NCBI GenBank assembly: GCA_017409265.1
Contig: JAFQSY010000049.1
Location: forward strand, 164,127-228,126
Source: Clostridia bacterium
GTDB taxonomy: Bacteria; Bacillota; Clostridia; Oscillospirales; Acutalibacteraceae
Length of the DNA: 64,000 bases
Reading direction: 5' to 3'
Positions within the stretch are counted from its first letter, which is position 1, and each line of letters starts with the position of its first letter. Made by a program: the position numbers and the translations under genes. The notes under the pieces were generated by a model, which had not been told where the DNA came from, ran no database searches, and worked only from the letters and a program-made list of their open reading frames with translations. Of the stretch, positions 25,665 through 34,198 are shown one piece after another.

Positions 25665-27512
25665 TTACGGATTATATCTTTTAAATGTAGGAACAAACTT
25701 ATGAAGCATTTCTTCCACCTCATCGGGTGTAACATCTGATTTATTGACAAGTTCATTAAGTTCATCAAGCTGATTTTGGAAATCCGCATAGTCCATTATT
25801 ATAGGCTTACCGATGAATATTTTTTCGTTGAGGGTTTTCTGAAGTCCTTCTTCACTCATAAGAAGTTCTTCGTAAAGCTTTTCTCCCGGTCGCAGACCCG
25901 TATAGCGGATATTGATATCTCTGCCGAGAACAAGACCCGAAAGGCTTATCATCTTTTTGGCAAGGTCATCAATTTTGACAGGCTTGCCCATATCAAGAAC
26001 GAATATTTCTCCGCCTTCAGCCATTGCGCCTGCAGTCAGAACAAGCTGACTTGCTTCGGGAATTGTCATAAAATATCTTATCATTTCCGGATGTGTGACG
26101 GTAACATCGCATCTGTTTTCAATCTGCTTTTTGAAAAGCGGAATAACTGAACCGTTTGAACCCAGAACATTGCCGAATCTTACAGCAGCAAAAACCGTAT
26201 CGGTTGAAATGCTGTCAACATACTGAACAATCATTTCGCAGATTCGCTTTGTTGCACCCATAATATTTGTAGGGTTTACCGCCTTATCCGTTGAAATAAG
26301 AATAAACTTTTTAACCTTGTTTTCTTTTGCCGCAAGAGCTGTATTAAGAGTGCCGAAAACATTGTTTTTAACTGCTTCATCAGGAACTGTTTCCATAAGA
26401 GGAACATGCTTATGTGCCGCAGCATGAATAACAACATCAGGCTTTTCCAAATCAAAAATACTTTTGATTTTTTTATAATCACATACAGTTGCTATATAAA
26501 CAATTATATCGAGGCTGTCTTTATATTTTTGAATCAACTCCTGCTGAATATCATAAGCATTATTTTCATAAACATCTATGATTATAAGCCGTTTCGGAGA
26601 ATGAGCAGCAATAATTCTGCAAAGCTCGGAGCCAATTGAGCCACCTCCGCCCGTGATTGCAACAGTTTTATCCTTTATGAAAGAAAGAATATCCTCATTG
26701 GCAATATCAACAGGGTCTCTGCCGAGAAGCTCATCGGGAGTTATATCTCTTACCTTGCTGATAAAGTCGTTGCTTTCATAAATATCGGTTAAAAACGGAA
26801 GTGTTTTTACAGAGCATGTTGTTTTTGCGCATTCATCAAGAATATATGCTCTCTGTTCATTAGTTGCCGAGGGAATTGCAATATAAATAATTTTTATATC
26901 GTTTTCCTTGCAGATTTTCTCTATATCCTTTACACTACCCATAACCTTAACGCCGTTGATGCTTCTGTTATGTTTCTGAACATCATCGTCAACAAGTGCA
27001 ATGGGATTTAGTCCGCAGGCAGGTCTGCCCTTTATTTCGGCAATCATTCTTGAACCCGCTTCACCGGCACCGACAATCAGAAGCCTTTCACCATCACTGT
27101 TTCTCTTACTTCCGTTAAGAAGCTCTCTGTAAATAACTCTTGAAAAAACAAGCAAAAGCACAGAAATAAGCTCTGCAAGAACGCAGAAAACCATCGGAAT
27201 GTTTGCAAACACAAACAGCCTTATCAGCGCACATGAAAAAAGACCGCCGAACATCGACGCAACAAAAATACGAAGATAGTCATGTCCTCCGCTGTAACGC
27301 CAAATAACTTTATTAACCTTAAAAATAAGAAAACAGAACAGATAAGCGATGACAACCGCCGCAAGCCCTTCAATATATCTGTAAATACTTTGGGATGTTC
27401 CGTTAATAAAAGATTCAAACAGCCAGACAACTATATGTACCGTTCCGATAAGTGACATATCAATCAGATACAGTATAAGATCTCTGTTTAAAAACTTTCC
27501 GCTTTTTTTCAT
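25665..27512 (-). CDS. Membrane-anchored UDP-sugar 4,6-dehydratase (PglF/CapD/WbpM type)
   Basis: About 615 residues: four N-terminal membrane helices, a first Rossmann-like domain with GAGEAGSRM (about residue 150), and a C-terminal extended SDR domain starting at TGGGGSIG (Thr287). The catalytic pair is Met418-x-x-x-Lys422 (MGATKR); replacement of the usual Tyr by Met marks inverting or retaining UDP-HexNAc 4,6-dehydratases. The product, a UDP-4-keto-6-deoxy-HexNAc, is the substrate for aminotransferases like the one at the right edge. ATG 27512 is favoured over the TTG six bases upstream. It stands apart from the polysaccharide locus, between V-ATPase and a symporter gene. Confidence 0.92.
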   Translation of the reverse strand: MKKSGKFLNRDLILYLIDMSLIGTVHIVVWLFESFINGTSQSIYRYIEGLAAVVIAYLFCFLIFKVNKVIWRYSGGHDYLRIFVASMFGGLFSCALIRLFVFANIPMVFCVLAELISVLLLVFSRVIYRELLNGSKRNSDGERLLIVGAGEAGSRMIAEIKGRPACGLNPIALVDDDVQKHNRSINGVKVMGSVKDIEKICKENDIKIIYIAIPSATNEQRAYILDECAKTTCSVKTLPFLTDIYESNDFISKVRDITPDELLGRDPVDIANEDILSFIKDKTVAITGGGGSIGSELCRIIAAHSPKRLIIIDVYENNAYDIQQELIQKYKDSLDIIVYIATVCDYKKIKSIFDLEKPDVVIHAAAHKHVPLMETVPDEAVKNNVFGTLNTALAAKENKVKKFILISTDKAVNPTNIMGATKRICEMIVQYVDSISTDTVFAAVRFGNVLGSNGSVIPLFKKQIENRCDVTVTHPEMIRYFMTIPEASQLVLTAGAMAEGGEIFVLDMGKPVKIDDLAKKMISLSGLVLGRDINIRYTGLRPGEKLYEELLMSEEGLQKTLNEKIFIGKPIIMDYADFQNQLDELNELVNKSDVTPDEVEEMLHKFVPTFKRYNP

Positions 27513-27597
27513 ACCCAAACCTTCATTCTTTAAATTCCGGTATTTGACTTAATTTGTATAATTATATCATATAATATGATCTGTGTCAAACCGCAAT

Positions 27598-27624
27598 AAA
27601 AACCGCCGTGCTCCGGCGGTTTTT
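27598..27624 (-). terminator. Terminator of the GPH symporter gene
   Basis: An 11-base-pair stem (27598-27608 with 27614-27624, AAAAACCGCCG/CGGCGGTTTTT) with a five-base loop lies directly downstream of the leftward symporter gene and carries its own T tract. Confidence 0.9.
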
Positions 27625-27627
27625 ATT

Positions 27628-29088
27628 TTATATAGAGTTTAACTCCGCTTTAGACTTTTCTGTTGCAGCTTCGCGACGCTTTTTCAGCTCGTTTTCGATA
27701 AACTTTCTTTCTTCTTTATCGTCCTTGACAAAAACAATAACAGCGAGATAAAGAACAGCGCCGACAATGGGTCCGAGGATAAACATAGGCCACTGCCATT
27801 TCATGAAAACCGCATTCTGTGCCGTCATGGCAATATTCTGGTTATATCCGACAAGAGTGAGAAGCTTACCGTTAATAAAGAGCGCTATTGCATCACCTAC
27901 CTTGGTTGCGAAGTTTTGCATAGAGAATGTGATGCCTTCGGTACGTTTGCCCGTCTTATATTCAACATAATCAATCGAATCACTCATCAGCGAACGATGT
28001 GCAATATTAACCATGAAAGCGGGAATACTTTGAAGACCCATAAGAACAGCAACGATAACTATATTCCATATATTTTTGAAACCAATAAAATATGAAATTA
28101 TTCTTAAAACAATTGACGATACCTGTGCAAGAACAAGAACCCTTTTCATTCCGCCGACCTTGTCAACAATTTTTGTTGCCGCAAATTGCGCAAATGTGCC
28201 GGGCGCGCCTGTCAGAAGTCCGTAAACAAATTGGGTTGTACCTCCGCCGATTTCCATTCCGCCGACCTTATAGAAAACCTGGCTTTCAAAGAAATATGCC
28301 CAAGGAACGGATAACTTTATGTACTCAAGGATTCTTGCAAGAGAAATGAGAAGCATTGTTTTGTTATGGCGCAAAACAAAAATCGCTTCAAAAAGGCTCT
28401 CTTTTTCGGCATTTTCATTCTTTACTGATTCTTTCATTTTATATGCTGACATGGAAATTAACTGACCGCCGAGTCCGAGAATCAGTGCTGCGCCAAAGAA
28501 AAAAGACTTATCTGTTGCACCGAAATTATTTATTGCAATATCTTTTACAAGAGGAACAAGACCCGAAAGAGCACCGCCTACCGTAACGCCGATAGCTGTC
28601 CATTGAGCCGCTCTTGTTCTTTCTTCGGAACGAGGAGAACTTAACGCAAGCATACCCCAAAGCGCAACATCCTGCATTGAATAAACCAAATCCCAAAGAA
28701 GATAAAGAACAAGAACATAGAAAATTGCTTTCTCACTTCCGAGATTCCAGTCTTTAAACATTAATAAACTGATAATACCGATAACAGCCGGAAGATAAAT
28801 GAGATACGGACGAAGCTTTTCACCCGACTTTTTGAAAGTATGCCTGTCAATGAGAGCTCCGATAATAGGGTCGTTGATTGAATCCCACAGACGGCTTATA
28901 CCGGTTATCATACCAACCGCATCAGCGCTGATTTTCAGAACATTGTTGCAAAAGTAAAACAACCAGCCGTTAATAAAGCCGTAATTCATATTCTGACCGG
29001 CTATACCGGCAGCATAGGCAAAAAGATTGCGGTTCGGAATTATTCCGTCTCGGTTCAACGCTTCCTTTGCAGATGAATTTGCACCCAT
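27628..29088 (-). CDS. Glycoside-pentoside-hexuronide (GPH/MelB-type) sugar:cation symporter
   Basis: A 486-residue MFS protein with about twelve helices. The N-terminal motif GISRLWDSINDPIIGALIDRHTF is the GPH family signature: the Asp residues in WDSINDP align with the cation-site helix of MelB. A second conserved loop, YVEYKTGKRTEGITFS, follows helix 10. It would import a mono- or oligosaccharide, glycoside or uronide with Na+ or H+. There is no adjacent glycosidase on the same strand to name the sugar. GGAGGT precedes the ATG and a promoter is visible upstream; monocistronic. Confidence 0.92.
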   Translation of the reverse strand: MGANSSAKEALNRDGIIPNRNLFAYAAGIAGQNMNYGFINGWLFYFCNNVLKISADAVGMITGISRLWDSINDPIIGALIDRHTFKKSGEKLRPYLIYLPAVIGIISLLMFKDWNLGSEKAIFYVLVLYLLWDLVYSMQDVALWGMLALSSPRSEERTRAAQWTAIGVTVGGALSGLVPLVKDIAINNFGATDKSFFFGAALILGLGGQLISMSAYKMKESVKNENAEKESLFEAIFVLRHNKTMLLISLARILEYIKLSVPWAYFFESQVFYKVGGMEIGGGTTQFVYGLLTGAPGTFAQFAATKIVDKVGGMKRVLVLAQVSSIVLRIISYFIGFKNIWNIVIVAVLMGLQSIPAFMVNIAHRSLMSDSIDYVEYKTGKRTEGITFSMQNFATKVGDAIALFINGKLLTLVGYNQNIAMTAQNAVFMKWQWPMFILGPIVGAVLYLAVIVFVKDDKEERKFIENELKKRREAATEKSKAELNSI

Positions 29089-29117
29089 AAACGAACCTCC
29101 AAATTGATTATGTAATA

Positions 29118-29146
29118 ATTATAGCATAATAAACAAATAAAAGCAA
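29118..29146 (-). promoter_or_regulatory. Predicted promoter of the GPH symporter gene
   Basis: Minus-strand TTGCTT (29141-29146) and TATAAT (29118-29123) with a 17-base spacer, about 30 bases before the start codon. The rest of the gap to 29280 is AT-rich without further structure. Confidence 0.6.
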
Positions 29147-29280
29147 GTTTGTCTGATTTTTGATTTTTACTTCTTTTCAGGAAAAAACTAAATGTTTATG
29201 AAATGTTATCGAAACGCAAAATATATTACATTTCACTAATCTTTTGCACAATATTTAGAAAAATCTTAATATTTTAGCCC

Positions 29281-29309
29281 TTGATTTTTAATAGTCAAAA
29301 TGATAAAAT
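29281..29309 (+). promoter_or_regulatory. Predicted promoter of the acyl-CoA ligase gene
   Basis: TTGATT (29281-29286) and TAAAAT (29304-29309) with a 17-base spacer. The presence of this promoter makes a translation start at 29281 impossible and supports the start at 29350. Confidence 0.5.
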
Positions 29310-29349
29310 ACATACTGTTTTGTTATGTAAAAATGTGAGGTGTGGAATT

Positions 29350-31065
29350 TTGACAAAAACCTTTTATGATGTAAGAAAGATAAAAGATTTAAGAGATTTG
29401 ATCAGCCAAAGTGCGAAGCTTTACAGTAACAGACCTGCATTTGAAGTTAAGAAAAATAACGGTGAGCAGTATGAAATCACTTATAAAGAGTATTACGAAG
29501 AAATCAAAGCTCTCGGAACAACACTCACCGAAATGGGATATAAAGACCAAAGAATTGCAGTCGGAGGCGACAACTGCTATCATTGGTGCCTTTCTTATAT
29601 GGCAACTGTAACAGGTGTCGGCGTTATTGTCCCTGTCGATAAAGAACTCCTTTTTGATGACATTAACAACATTCTCAACACAGCAGACGTTAAGCTTTTC
29701 TTCTGCGACAGAAAAATTGCAAGAAAGCTCAATGCCAGAAAAGATGAGCTTAAGAAAGACCTTACAATTGTTATAATGAACGCTGAAAAAGAAGACGGTG
29801 TTCTTAATATCACTGACCTTATTGAAAAAGGTAAGGAGCTTCTTAACAGCGGTGACACACGTTATCTTGAAGCTAAAATCGACCCCGATAAAATGTGTTC
29901 TCTCCTTTTCACATCTGGCACAACAGGCATGTCAAAAGGCGTTATGCTCTGCCACAGAAACTTCTGCTTCGAGGTTATGTCGGCAATGGGTGTTATAAAA
30001 ATCAACCCTTCAGACTGCGGCATTTCAATGCTTCCGCTTCATCACACATATGAAAGCACAATCATTCTTTTCTTTGCCCCCTACTGCGGTACAAAGGTTA
30101 CTTTCTGCGACGGATTCAAGTATGTTCTCAAGAACATGAAGGAATTTAACCCTTCGATTTTTGTTGCTGTTCCTCTTCTTCTTGAAACTGTTCACAGACG
30201 CCTTATGAAAGCAGTCAGAAACAAGCCTCACGGAGAAACTCTTTTCAAGATAGGCAAGATTCTTGTCAAGGCTGCTTCCAAAATCGGCATTGACCTCAAG
30301 AAAGTTTTCTTCAAAGAGATTATCGATACTTTCGGCGGTAACATGAGACTTATAATCTGCGGTGCCGCACCTATCAATCCCCAGATTCTCAAGGATTTTG
30401 AGGCATTCGGCATTCAGATTATCTTCGGCTACGGTCTTACCGAATGCGCACCCCTTGCAATTATCAACCATGACAAGCTTCATATGGCTGAATCAGTCGG
30501 TGTTCCCATTCCCGGAAGCGAAGCAAAGATTCTCAACCCTGATCCCGACACCGGTGTCGGCGAAATCTGCGTAAAAGGCGATATGGTCATGCTCGGCTAT
30601 TACAACAACCCTGAAGAAACAGCAAAGGTTCTTGACGATGACGGCTGGTTCCACACAGGCGACCTCGGCTATGTTGACAAGCAGGGTCATTACTATATTT
30701 CGGGCAGAAGTAAAAACGTTATTGTTACAAGCAACGGCAAAAACATTTATCCTGAAGAGCTTGAATATCATTTAAGCACAGACACGAGAGTCGGCGAAAG
30801 TCTTGTTCTCGGCGATGAAAACAAAAAGGGTGAAACAATTGTTGCTGCAAGAATCTTTCCCAATTTTGAGGAAATGAAGGACAGATACGGCAAAGATGCT
30901 GACGAATACACTGATGAAGAATTGCATGACATTATGGATGAGGTTGTTCAGTCTGTTAACGAAAAGTTACCTCCCTACAAGAGAATCGTTGATTTCAAAA
31001 TCAGACGTACTGAATTTGTCAAGAACACAACTTCAAAAATCATGCGCCATAAAAATAAAGATTAA
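29350..31065 (+). CDS. AMP-dependent synthetase (long-chain fatty acid-CoA ligase-like)
   Basis: A 571-residue adenylate-forming enzyme that should activate a carboxylic acid to an acyl-AMP and pass it to CoA. The P-loop LLFTSGTTGMSKGV, the core motif FGYGLTECAPL, the DDGWFHTGDLGYVD hinge region and the C-terminal motif with the catalytic lysine (TTSKIMRHK) are all present. I start at TTG 29350: GAGGTG lies 7-8 bases upstream and a promoter occupies the only earlier in-frame option. The N-terminus (TKTFYDVRKIKDLRDLI) resembles the membrane-associated long-chain ligases. Substrate chain length is not readable. It is monocistronic. Confidence 0.9.
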   Translation: MTKTFYDVRKIKDLRDLISQSAKLYSNRPAFEVKKNNGEQYEITYKEYYEEIKALGTTLTEMGYKDQRIAVGGDNCYHWCLSYMATVTGVGVIVPVDKELLFDDINNILNTADVKLFFCDRKIARKLNARKDELKKDLTIVIMNAEKEDGVLNITDLIEKGKELLNSGDTRYLEAKIDPDKMCSLLFTSGTTGMSKGVMLCHRNFCFEVMSAMGVIKINPSDCGISMLPLHHTYESTIILFFAPYCGTKVTFCDGFKYVLKNMKEFNPSIFVAVPLLLETVHRRLMKAVRNKPHGETLFKIGKILVKAASKIGIDLKKVFFKEIIDTFGGNMRLIICGAAPINPQILKDFEAFGIQIIFGYGLTECAPLAIINHDKLHMAESVGVPIPGSEAKILNPDPDTGVGEICVKGDMVMLGYYNNPEETAKVLDDDGWFHTGDLGYVDKQGHYYISGRSKNVIVTSNGKNIYPEELEYHLSTDTRVGESLVLGDENKKGETIVAARIFPNFEEMKDRYGKDADEYTDEELHDIMDEVVQSVNEKLPPYKRIVDFKIRRTEFVKNTTSKIMRHKNKD

Positions 31066-31070
31066 TTTTA

Positions 31071-31098
31071 AGCCGTGCAGTCCTCGGGTTGCACGGCT
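31071..31098 (+). terminator. Hairpin after the acyl-CoA ligase gene
   Basis: A 9-base-pair stem AGCCGTGCA/TGCACGGCT (31071-31079 with 31090-31098) follows the ligase stop codon by a few bases. The T run after it is short, so termination strength is uncertain. Confidence 0.6.
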
Positions 31099-31120
31099 TT
31101 CACTTAAATCCAAAACAGAT

Positions 31121-31157
31121 ATCAACCCCTGTGTTTGATCAAAACACAGGGGTTGAT
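31121..31157 (-). terminator. Perfect 16-base-pair hairpin downstream of the epimerase gene
   Basis: An uninterrupted inverted repeat (31121-31136 with 31142-31157) with a five-base GATCA loop lies between converging genes. It lacks a long T run on either strand, so it may stop transcription weakly or protect 3' ends. Confidence 0.6.
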
Positions 31158-31162
31158 GAATA

Positions 31163-32005
31163 CTATTTAATTTCTGCAATCCACGAAAACTCAAAATTCT
31201 GACCTTCTGCAAGATACTGAATTTCTCTTTTCTTTGATAAATCTTCCTTAACTTCTCTGTTATCATTGATACCGTACCAAGGCTCAATGCAGACGTATGG
31301 TGCACCGGGCTTTGCCCAGATGCCGAGCACGGGACAATCGCCGAAGGTGAACTCAACTTCGTTTTCGCCCTTGATTGCAAGCTTCTTTGACTTTATACCC
31401 GAAAGAATAAGGGCATCCTTCTTGAAAACATCCTCGGTAATCACGATTTCTTTTGAGTTTTTAATAACGGGGAACTTCTCAGGAATAAGCAGATTATCGC
31501 TGTCAATGCGCTCGGTTTCAAGGGTTTCGGGCACTTCAAACTCGATAACATCGCCGATTTTGCAGTTAAATCCGGGATGTGCACCGATTGAAAAATACAT
31601 TTCGCCCTTTGTCTTGTTGATAACCGTCATTGTATTAACAAGCGATTTTTCTTTGAGCTCAAATACAACAAGAAGTTCGAAATCAAAAGGATAGCTTTTA
31701 AGGGTATTTTCATCGCTTTCAAGGCTGAAAACCGCCTTTGCGCCTTCGCATTCCTTGACTTTAAAGAGCATTTTTCTTGCGAGTCCGTGCTTTGGCATGG
31801 AATACTCAATGCCGTTGTAGCGAAATTTGTCATCAATAAGCTGACCGATAACGGGGAAAAGCACGGGTGCCTGACCGTACCAGATATCGGGATTGCCCTG
31901 CCATATGTATTCCTTACCGTTTTCCTTAAGAATGAGCGAATGAAGCTGTGCGCCCATATCGTCAATTTCGCAGGTCAGAAATTCATTTTCAACTTTATAA
32001 TACAT
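31163..32005 (-). CDS. Aldose 1-epimerase (galactose mutarotase)-family protein, LacX-like
   Basis: A 280-residue beta-sandwich protein. Family features are the start YYKVENEFLTCEIDDMGAQL, EYIWQGNPDIWYGQAPVLFP, the catalytic-type His in FSIGAHPGFN, and the late CIEPWYGIND motif with the Glu. LacX/YihR-like members interconvert anomers of hexoses or hexose phosphates. AAAGGAGA precedes the ATG, and a TTGCAA-N17-TAAATT promoter (32062-32067, 32039-32044) can be drawn on the minus strand. It is flanked by unrelated genes, so the sugar cannot be inferred. Confidence 0.88.
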   Translation of the reverse strand: MYYKVENEFLTCEIDDMGAQLHSLILKENGKEYIWQGNPDIWYGQAPVLFPVIGQLIDDKFRYNGIEYSMPKHGLARKMLFKVKECEGAKAVFSLESDENTLKSYPFDFELLVVFELKEKSLVNTMTVINKTKGEMYFSIGAHPGFNCKIGDVIEFEVPETLETERIDSDNLLIPEKFPVIKNSKEIVITEDVFKKDALILSGIKSKKLAIKGENEVEFTFGDCPVLGIWAKPGAPYVCIEPWYGINDNREVKEDLSKKREIQYLAEGQNFEFSWIAEIK

Positions 32006-32072
32006 AATTATTATCTCCTTTTTGCTGATTCTGTCTATAATTTAACATAAATTCACCTTGATTGCAACATTA

Positions 32073-32759
32073 TTAATTTCTTTTCAATGTCCGCAGATGT
32101 TTTTTCTGCTCATCCGTTATTCGGTAGCTTTCAATTGCTTTGCGAATTGTTTTGTTTTGAGTATCCGCATCAAGCAGATTCTTTTCAAGATAAAGAACAA
32201 CTGCATCATACTGCTTTGCGAGCGCTGTTGCAAAATACCACGCTTGCATCATTTTTATGTAATATTCATCAGAACGGATTTTTGCAATCATTTCGGGATA
32301 CTCTGGATTGAAATTCTCATCAAGATAGTAACACATCAGCATTTCCATAGCAAAACGCACAGCATAAGTATCCTCGGATTTAATCCAGATTCTGATTTGA
32401 GAAAGCAATTCGGGCAGATGCTTTTTAAATATCTTCGGGCGCATCATGTCGCATGTTGCCCAATTATCAACAAACGGCAGAAATCTGTTAAGCTCTGCTA
32501 TGCAAATGTCAAAATCTTTAATTGATTCAATAAGGAATGCATGGAGATTGTTTTCTTCATAATATTTATGCGGCAGGATTTTGAGGAAATCTTCCGCGTA
32601 CGATGTTTTGGCAAATTCTTTCGTAAATTTTCTCAAATCGGGAGTACGCACTCCGATTATAAGCTCTTTTGAAACCGTAGGAATAAGCTTTGAATGAAAA
32701 TCACGGTATTTTAAATCCTGCAATTCAAAAAGCTTTTCACGGACATATTTTTCTGTCAT
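32073..32759 (-). CDS. AlkD-like DNA alkylation repair protein
   Basis: A 228-residue all-helical HEAT-like-repeat protein. The sequence around SKLIPTVSKELIIGVRTPDLRKFTKE, the central VDNWATCDMM segment and SEDTYAVRFAMEMLM fit the DNA alkylation repair family, whose AlkD members remove bulky N3/N7 alkyl purines without base flipping. The conserved Asp/Trp/Arg trio of AlkD appears as DNWATCD and the downstream Arg-Phe. ATG 32759 follows GGTGAT by six bases; an in-frame GTG nine bases earlier is less likely. A TTGAAA-N16-TATAAT promoter lies upstream. Confidence 0.85.
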   Translation of the reverse strand: MTEKYVREKLFELQDLKYRDFHSKLIPTVSKELIIGVRTPDLRKFTKEFAKTSYAEDFLKILPHKYYEENNLHAFLIESIKDFDICIAELNRFLPFVDNWATCDMMRPKIFKKHLPELLSQIRIWIKSEDTYAVRFAMEMLMCYYLDENFNPEYPEMIAKIRSDEYYIKMMQAWYFATALAKQYDAVVLYLEKNLLDADTQNKTIRKAIESYRITDEQKKHLRTLKRN

Positions 32760-32775
32760 TACAATCACCGATTTA

Positions 32776-32803
32776 ATTATAGCCCATTGTTAATTTTTTT
32801 CAA
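32776..32803 (-). promoter_or_regulatory. Predicted promoter of the alkylation repair gene
   Basis: Minus-strand TTGAAA (32798-32803) and TATAAT (32776-32781), 16-base spacer; the -10 lies only 17-22 bases before the ATG, giving a very short leader. Confidence 0.55.
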
Positions 32804-32816
32804 GCACAAATAATAC

Positions 32817-32845
32817 TTGTATAGATTTGGTTTTAATGATAAAAT
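32817..32845 (+). promoter_or_regulatory. Predicted promoter of the ccdA-tlpA pair
   Basis: TTGTAT (32817-32822) and TAAAAT (32840-32845), 17-base spacer, about 31 bases before the ccdA start. Confidence 0.5.
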
Positions 32846-32876
32846 ATAAACAGAAATAAAAACGAAAGGATTGGCT

Positions 32877-33539
32877 ATGCAGTATTTTGTTTCGTTTCTT
32901 GAAGGAATAATCACCTTTATTTCGCCGTGTCTGCTCCCGATGCTGCCGATATATGTTTCATACTTTGCAGGCGGAAGCGAACGCTCAACGGCAAAAACTC
33001 TGAAAAATTCGCTCGGCTTTGTTTCGGGATTTACGGTTGTTTTTGTTCTTATGGGCGCTCTTGCAGGCACAATCGGCAGCTTTCTTAAAGAATATCAGAC
33101 CGCAGTAAACATCGTTTCAGGTCTTGTTGTCATATTTTTCGGTCTTAATTATCTCGGAGTTTTTAAGCTGAATTTTTTCAAGGGTATAAACAATCCGATG
33201 TCAGGAAAAACACTCGGATTTTTCTCGTCGCTTCTTTTCGGGATAATCTTTTCCGTCGGATGGACTCCGTGTGTAGGAGCATTTCTCGGTTCAGCATTGA
33301 TGCTCGCTTCTCAGCAGGGTCAGACAGTTACGGGAATAAAAATGCTGCTCTGTTATTCACTTGGTCTCGGCATTCCGTTTGTTACAAGTGCGCTACTGAT
33401 TGACAAGTTGAAAAGTGCATTCACATTCATAAAGAAAAACTACAAAATAATTAATTTTATCTGTGGTTGTCTGCTTATTGTTGTCGGCATTGCGATGATG
33501 ACAGGTCTTCTCGGCAGACTGCTTGGAATTTTAAGTTGA
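32877..33539 (+). CDS. ccdA: CcdA-family thiol-disulfide electron transporter
   Basis: A 220-residue membrane protein with six helices that passes reducing equivalents from cytoplasmic thioredoxin to the outside. The redox Cys pair is visible as Cys18 (ISPCLLP, helix 1) and Cys132 (GWTPCVGAF, helix 4), each in the family's Pro-Cys context. ATG 32877 is preferred over the TTG six bases earlier because AAAGGA then has proper spacing. The neighbouring TlpA-like thioredoxin, 11 bases downstream, is the expected electron acceptor. The pair may serve cytochrome maturation or general reduction of secreted proteins; no cytochrome c genes are in the window. Confidence 0.95.
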   Translation: MQYFVSFLEGIITFISPCLLPMLPIYVSYFAGGSERSTAKTLKNSLGFVSGFTVVFVLMGALAGTIGSFLKEYQTAVNIVSGLVVIFFGLNYLGVFKLNFFKGINNPMSGKTLGFFSSLLFGIIFSVGWTPCVGAFLGSALMLASQQGQTVTGIKMLLCYSLGLGIPFVTSALLIDKLKSAFTFIKKNYKIINFICGCLLIVVGIAMMTGLLGRLLGILS

Positions 33540-33550
33540 GGTGAAAATTT

Positions 33551-34150
33551 ATGAATAATAAAGTTAAGTTTATTATAGGAATTATTGTTTTTGCCGTTGT
33601 TATCGGCGGCGCATACATCGCATATGACAAATTAAGCGGAGAATATAAGCCCGATGTTTTTGCAACTTCAACCGCACCTGCAATTGAAGGAAATCAAAGC
33701 AATATCACAGAAGAAACAACCGAAATTGTTCTTGAGCCTGCTCCCGATTTTAAGGTTATTGATAAGGATGGCAACGAGCATAAGCTTTCAGATTTCAAGG
33801 GAAAACCTGTTGTCCTCAACTTTTGGGCAAGCTGGTGTTCACCCTGTAAAATGGAAATGCCCGACTTTAACGAGGCATATAAAAATCTCGGCGCTGAAGT
33901 TCAGTTTATGATGGTCAACCTCACAAACGGATATAACGGCGAAGATTTTGAACAGGCATCTTCTTTTATGGAAAGCCAAAGCTATGAATTTCCTGTTTTT
34001 TATGACACAAACGAAGATGCCGGCAGCAAATATTACACATATTCGATTCCCGTCACTTACTTTATTGATGCAGACGGAATGCTTGTTGCACAGGCAAGAG
34101 GTGCGATAGATGCCGATACTCTGCAAAGAGGAATTGATATGATAAAATAA
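33551..34150 (+). CDS. TlpA/ResA-like membrane-anchored thioredoxin
   Basis: A 199-residue protein with one N-terminal membrane anchor (residues 7-26), a Thr/Glu-rich linker to about residue 60, and a thioredoxin-like domain. The active site is Cys96-Ser-Pro-Cys99 in WASWCSPCKMEMP, and YSIPVTYFID supplies the conserved cis-Pro. The Glu-containing insertion FEQASSFMES fits TlpA/ResA proteins, which reduce disulfides outside the membrane with electrons from CcdA. It is co-transcribed with ccdA and ends in a strong hairpin. Confidence 0.93.
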   Translation: MNNKVKFIIGIIVFAVVIGGAYIAYDKLSGEYKPDVFATSTAPAIEGNQSNITEETTEIVLEPAPDFKVIDKDGNEHKLSDFKGKPVVLNFWASWCSPCKMEMPDFNEAYKNLGAEVQFMMVNLTNGYNGEDFEQASSFMESQSYEFPVFYDTNEDAGSKYYTYSIPVTYFIDADGMLVAQARGAIDADTLQRGIDMIK

Positions 34151-34153
34151 ATA

Positions 34154-34197
34154 AACACACGGTCACGGTGGTTTATAGGCCACTGCGACCGTGTGTT
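34154..34197 (+). terminator. Hairpin terminator between tlpA-like and hydrolase genes
   Basis: A long stem with one mismatch and one G-U pair joins AACACACGGTC...GGTGG with CCACTG...GACCGTGTGTT around a loop at about 34172-34179. It separates converging genes and probably serves both. Confidence 0.8.
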
Positions 34198-34198
34198 C

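Noticed and set aside
29281-29349. N-terminal extension of the acyl-CoA ligase starting at TTG 29281
   Set aside because: The region holds a -35/-10 promoter pair and has no ribosome site; TTG 29350 has GAGGTG upstream.
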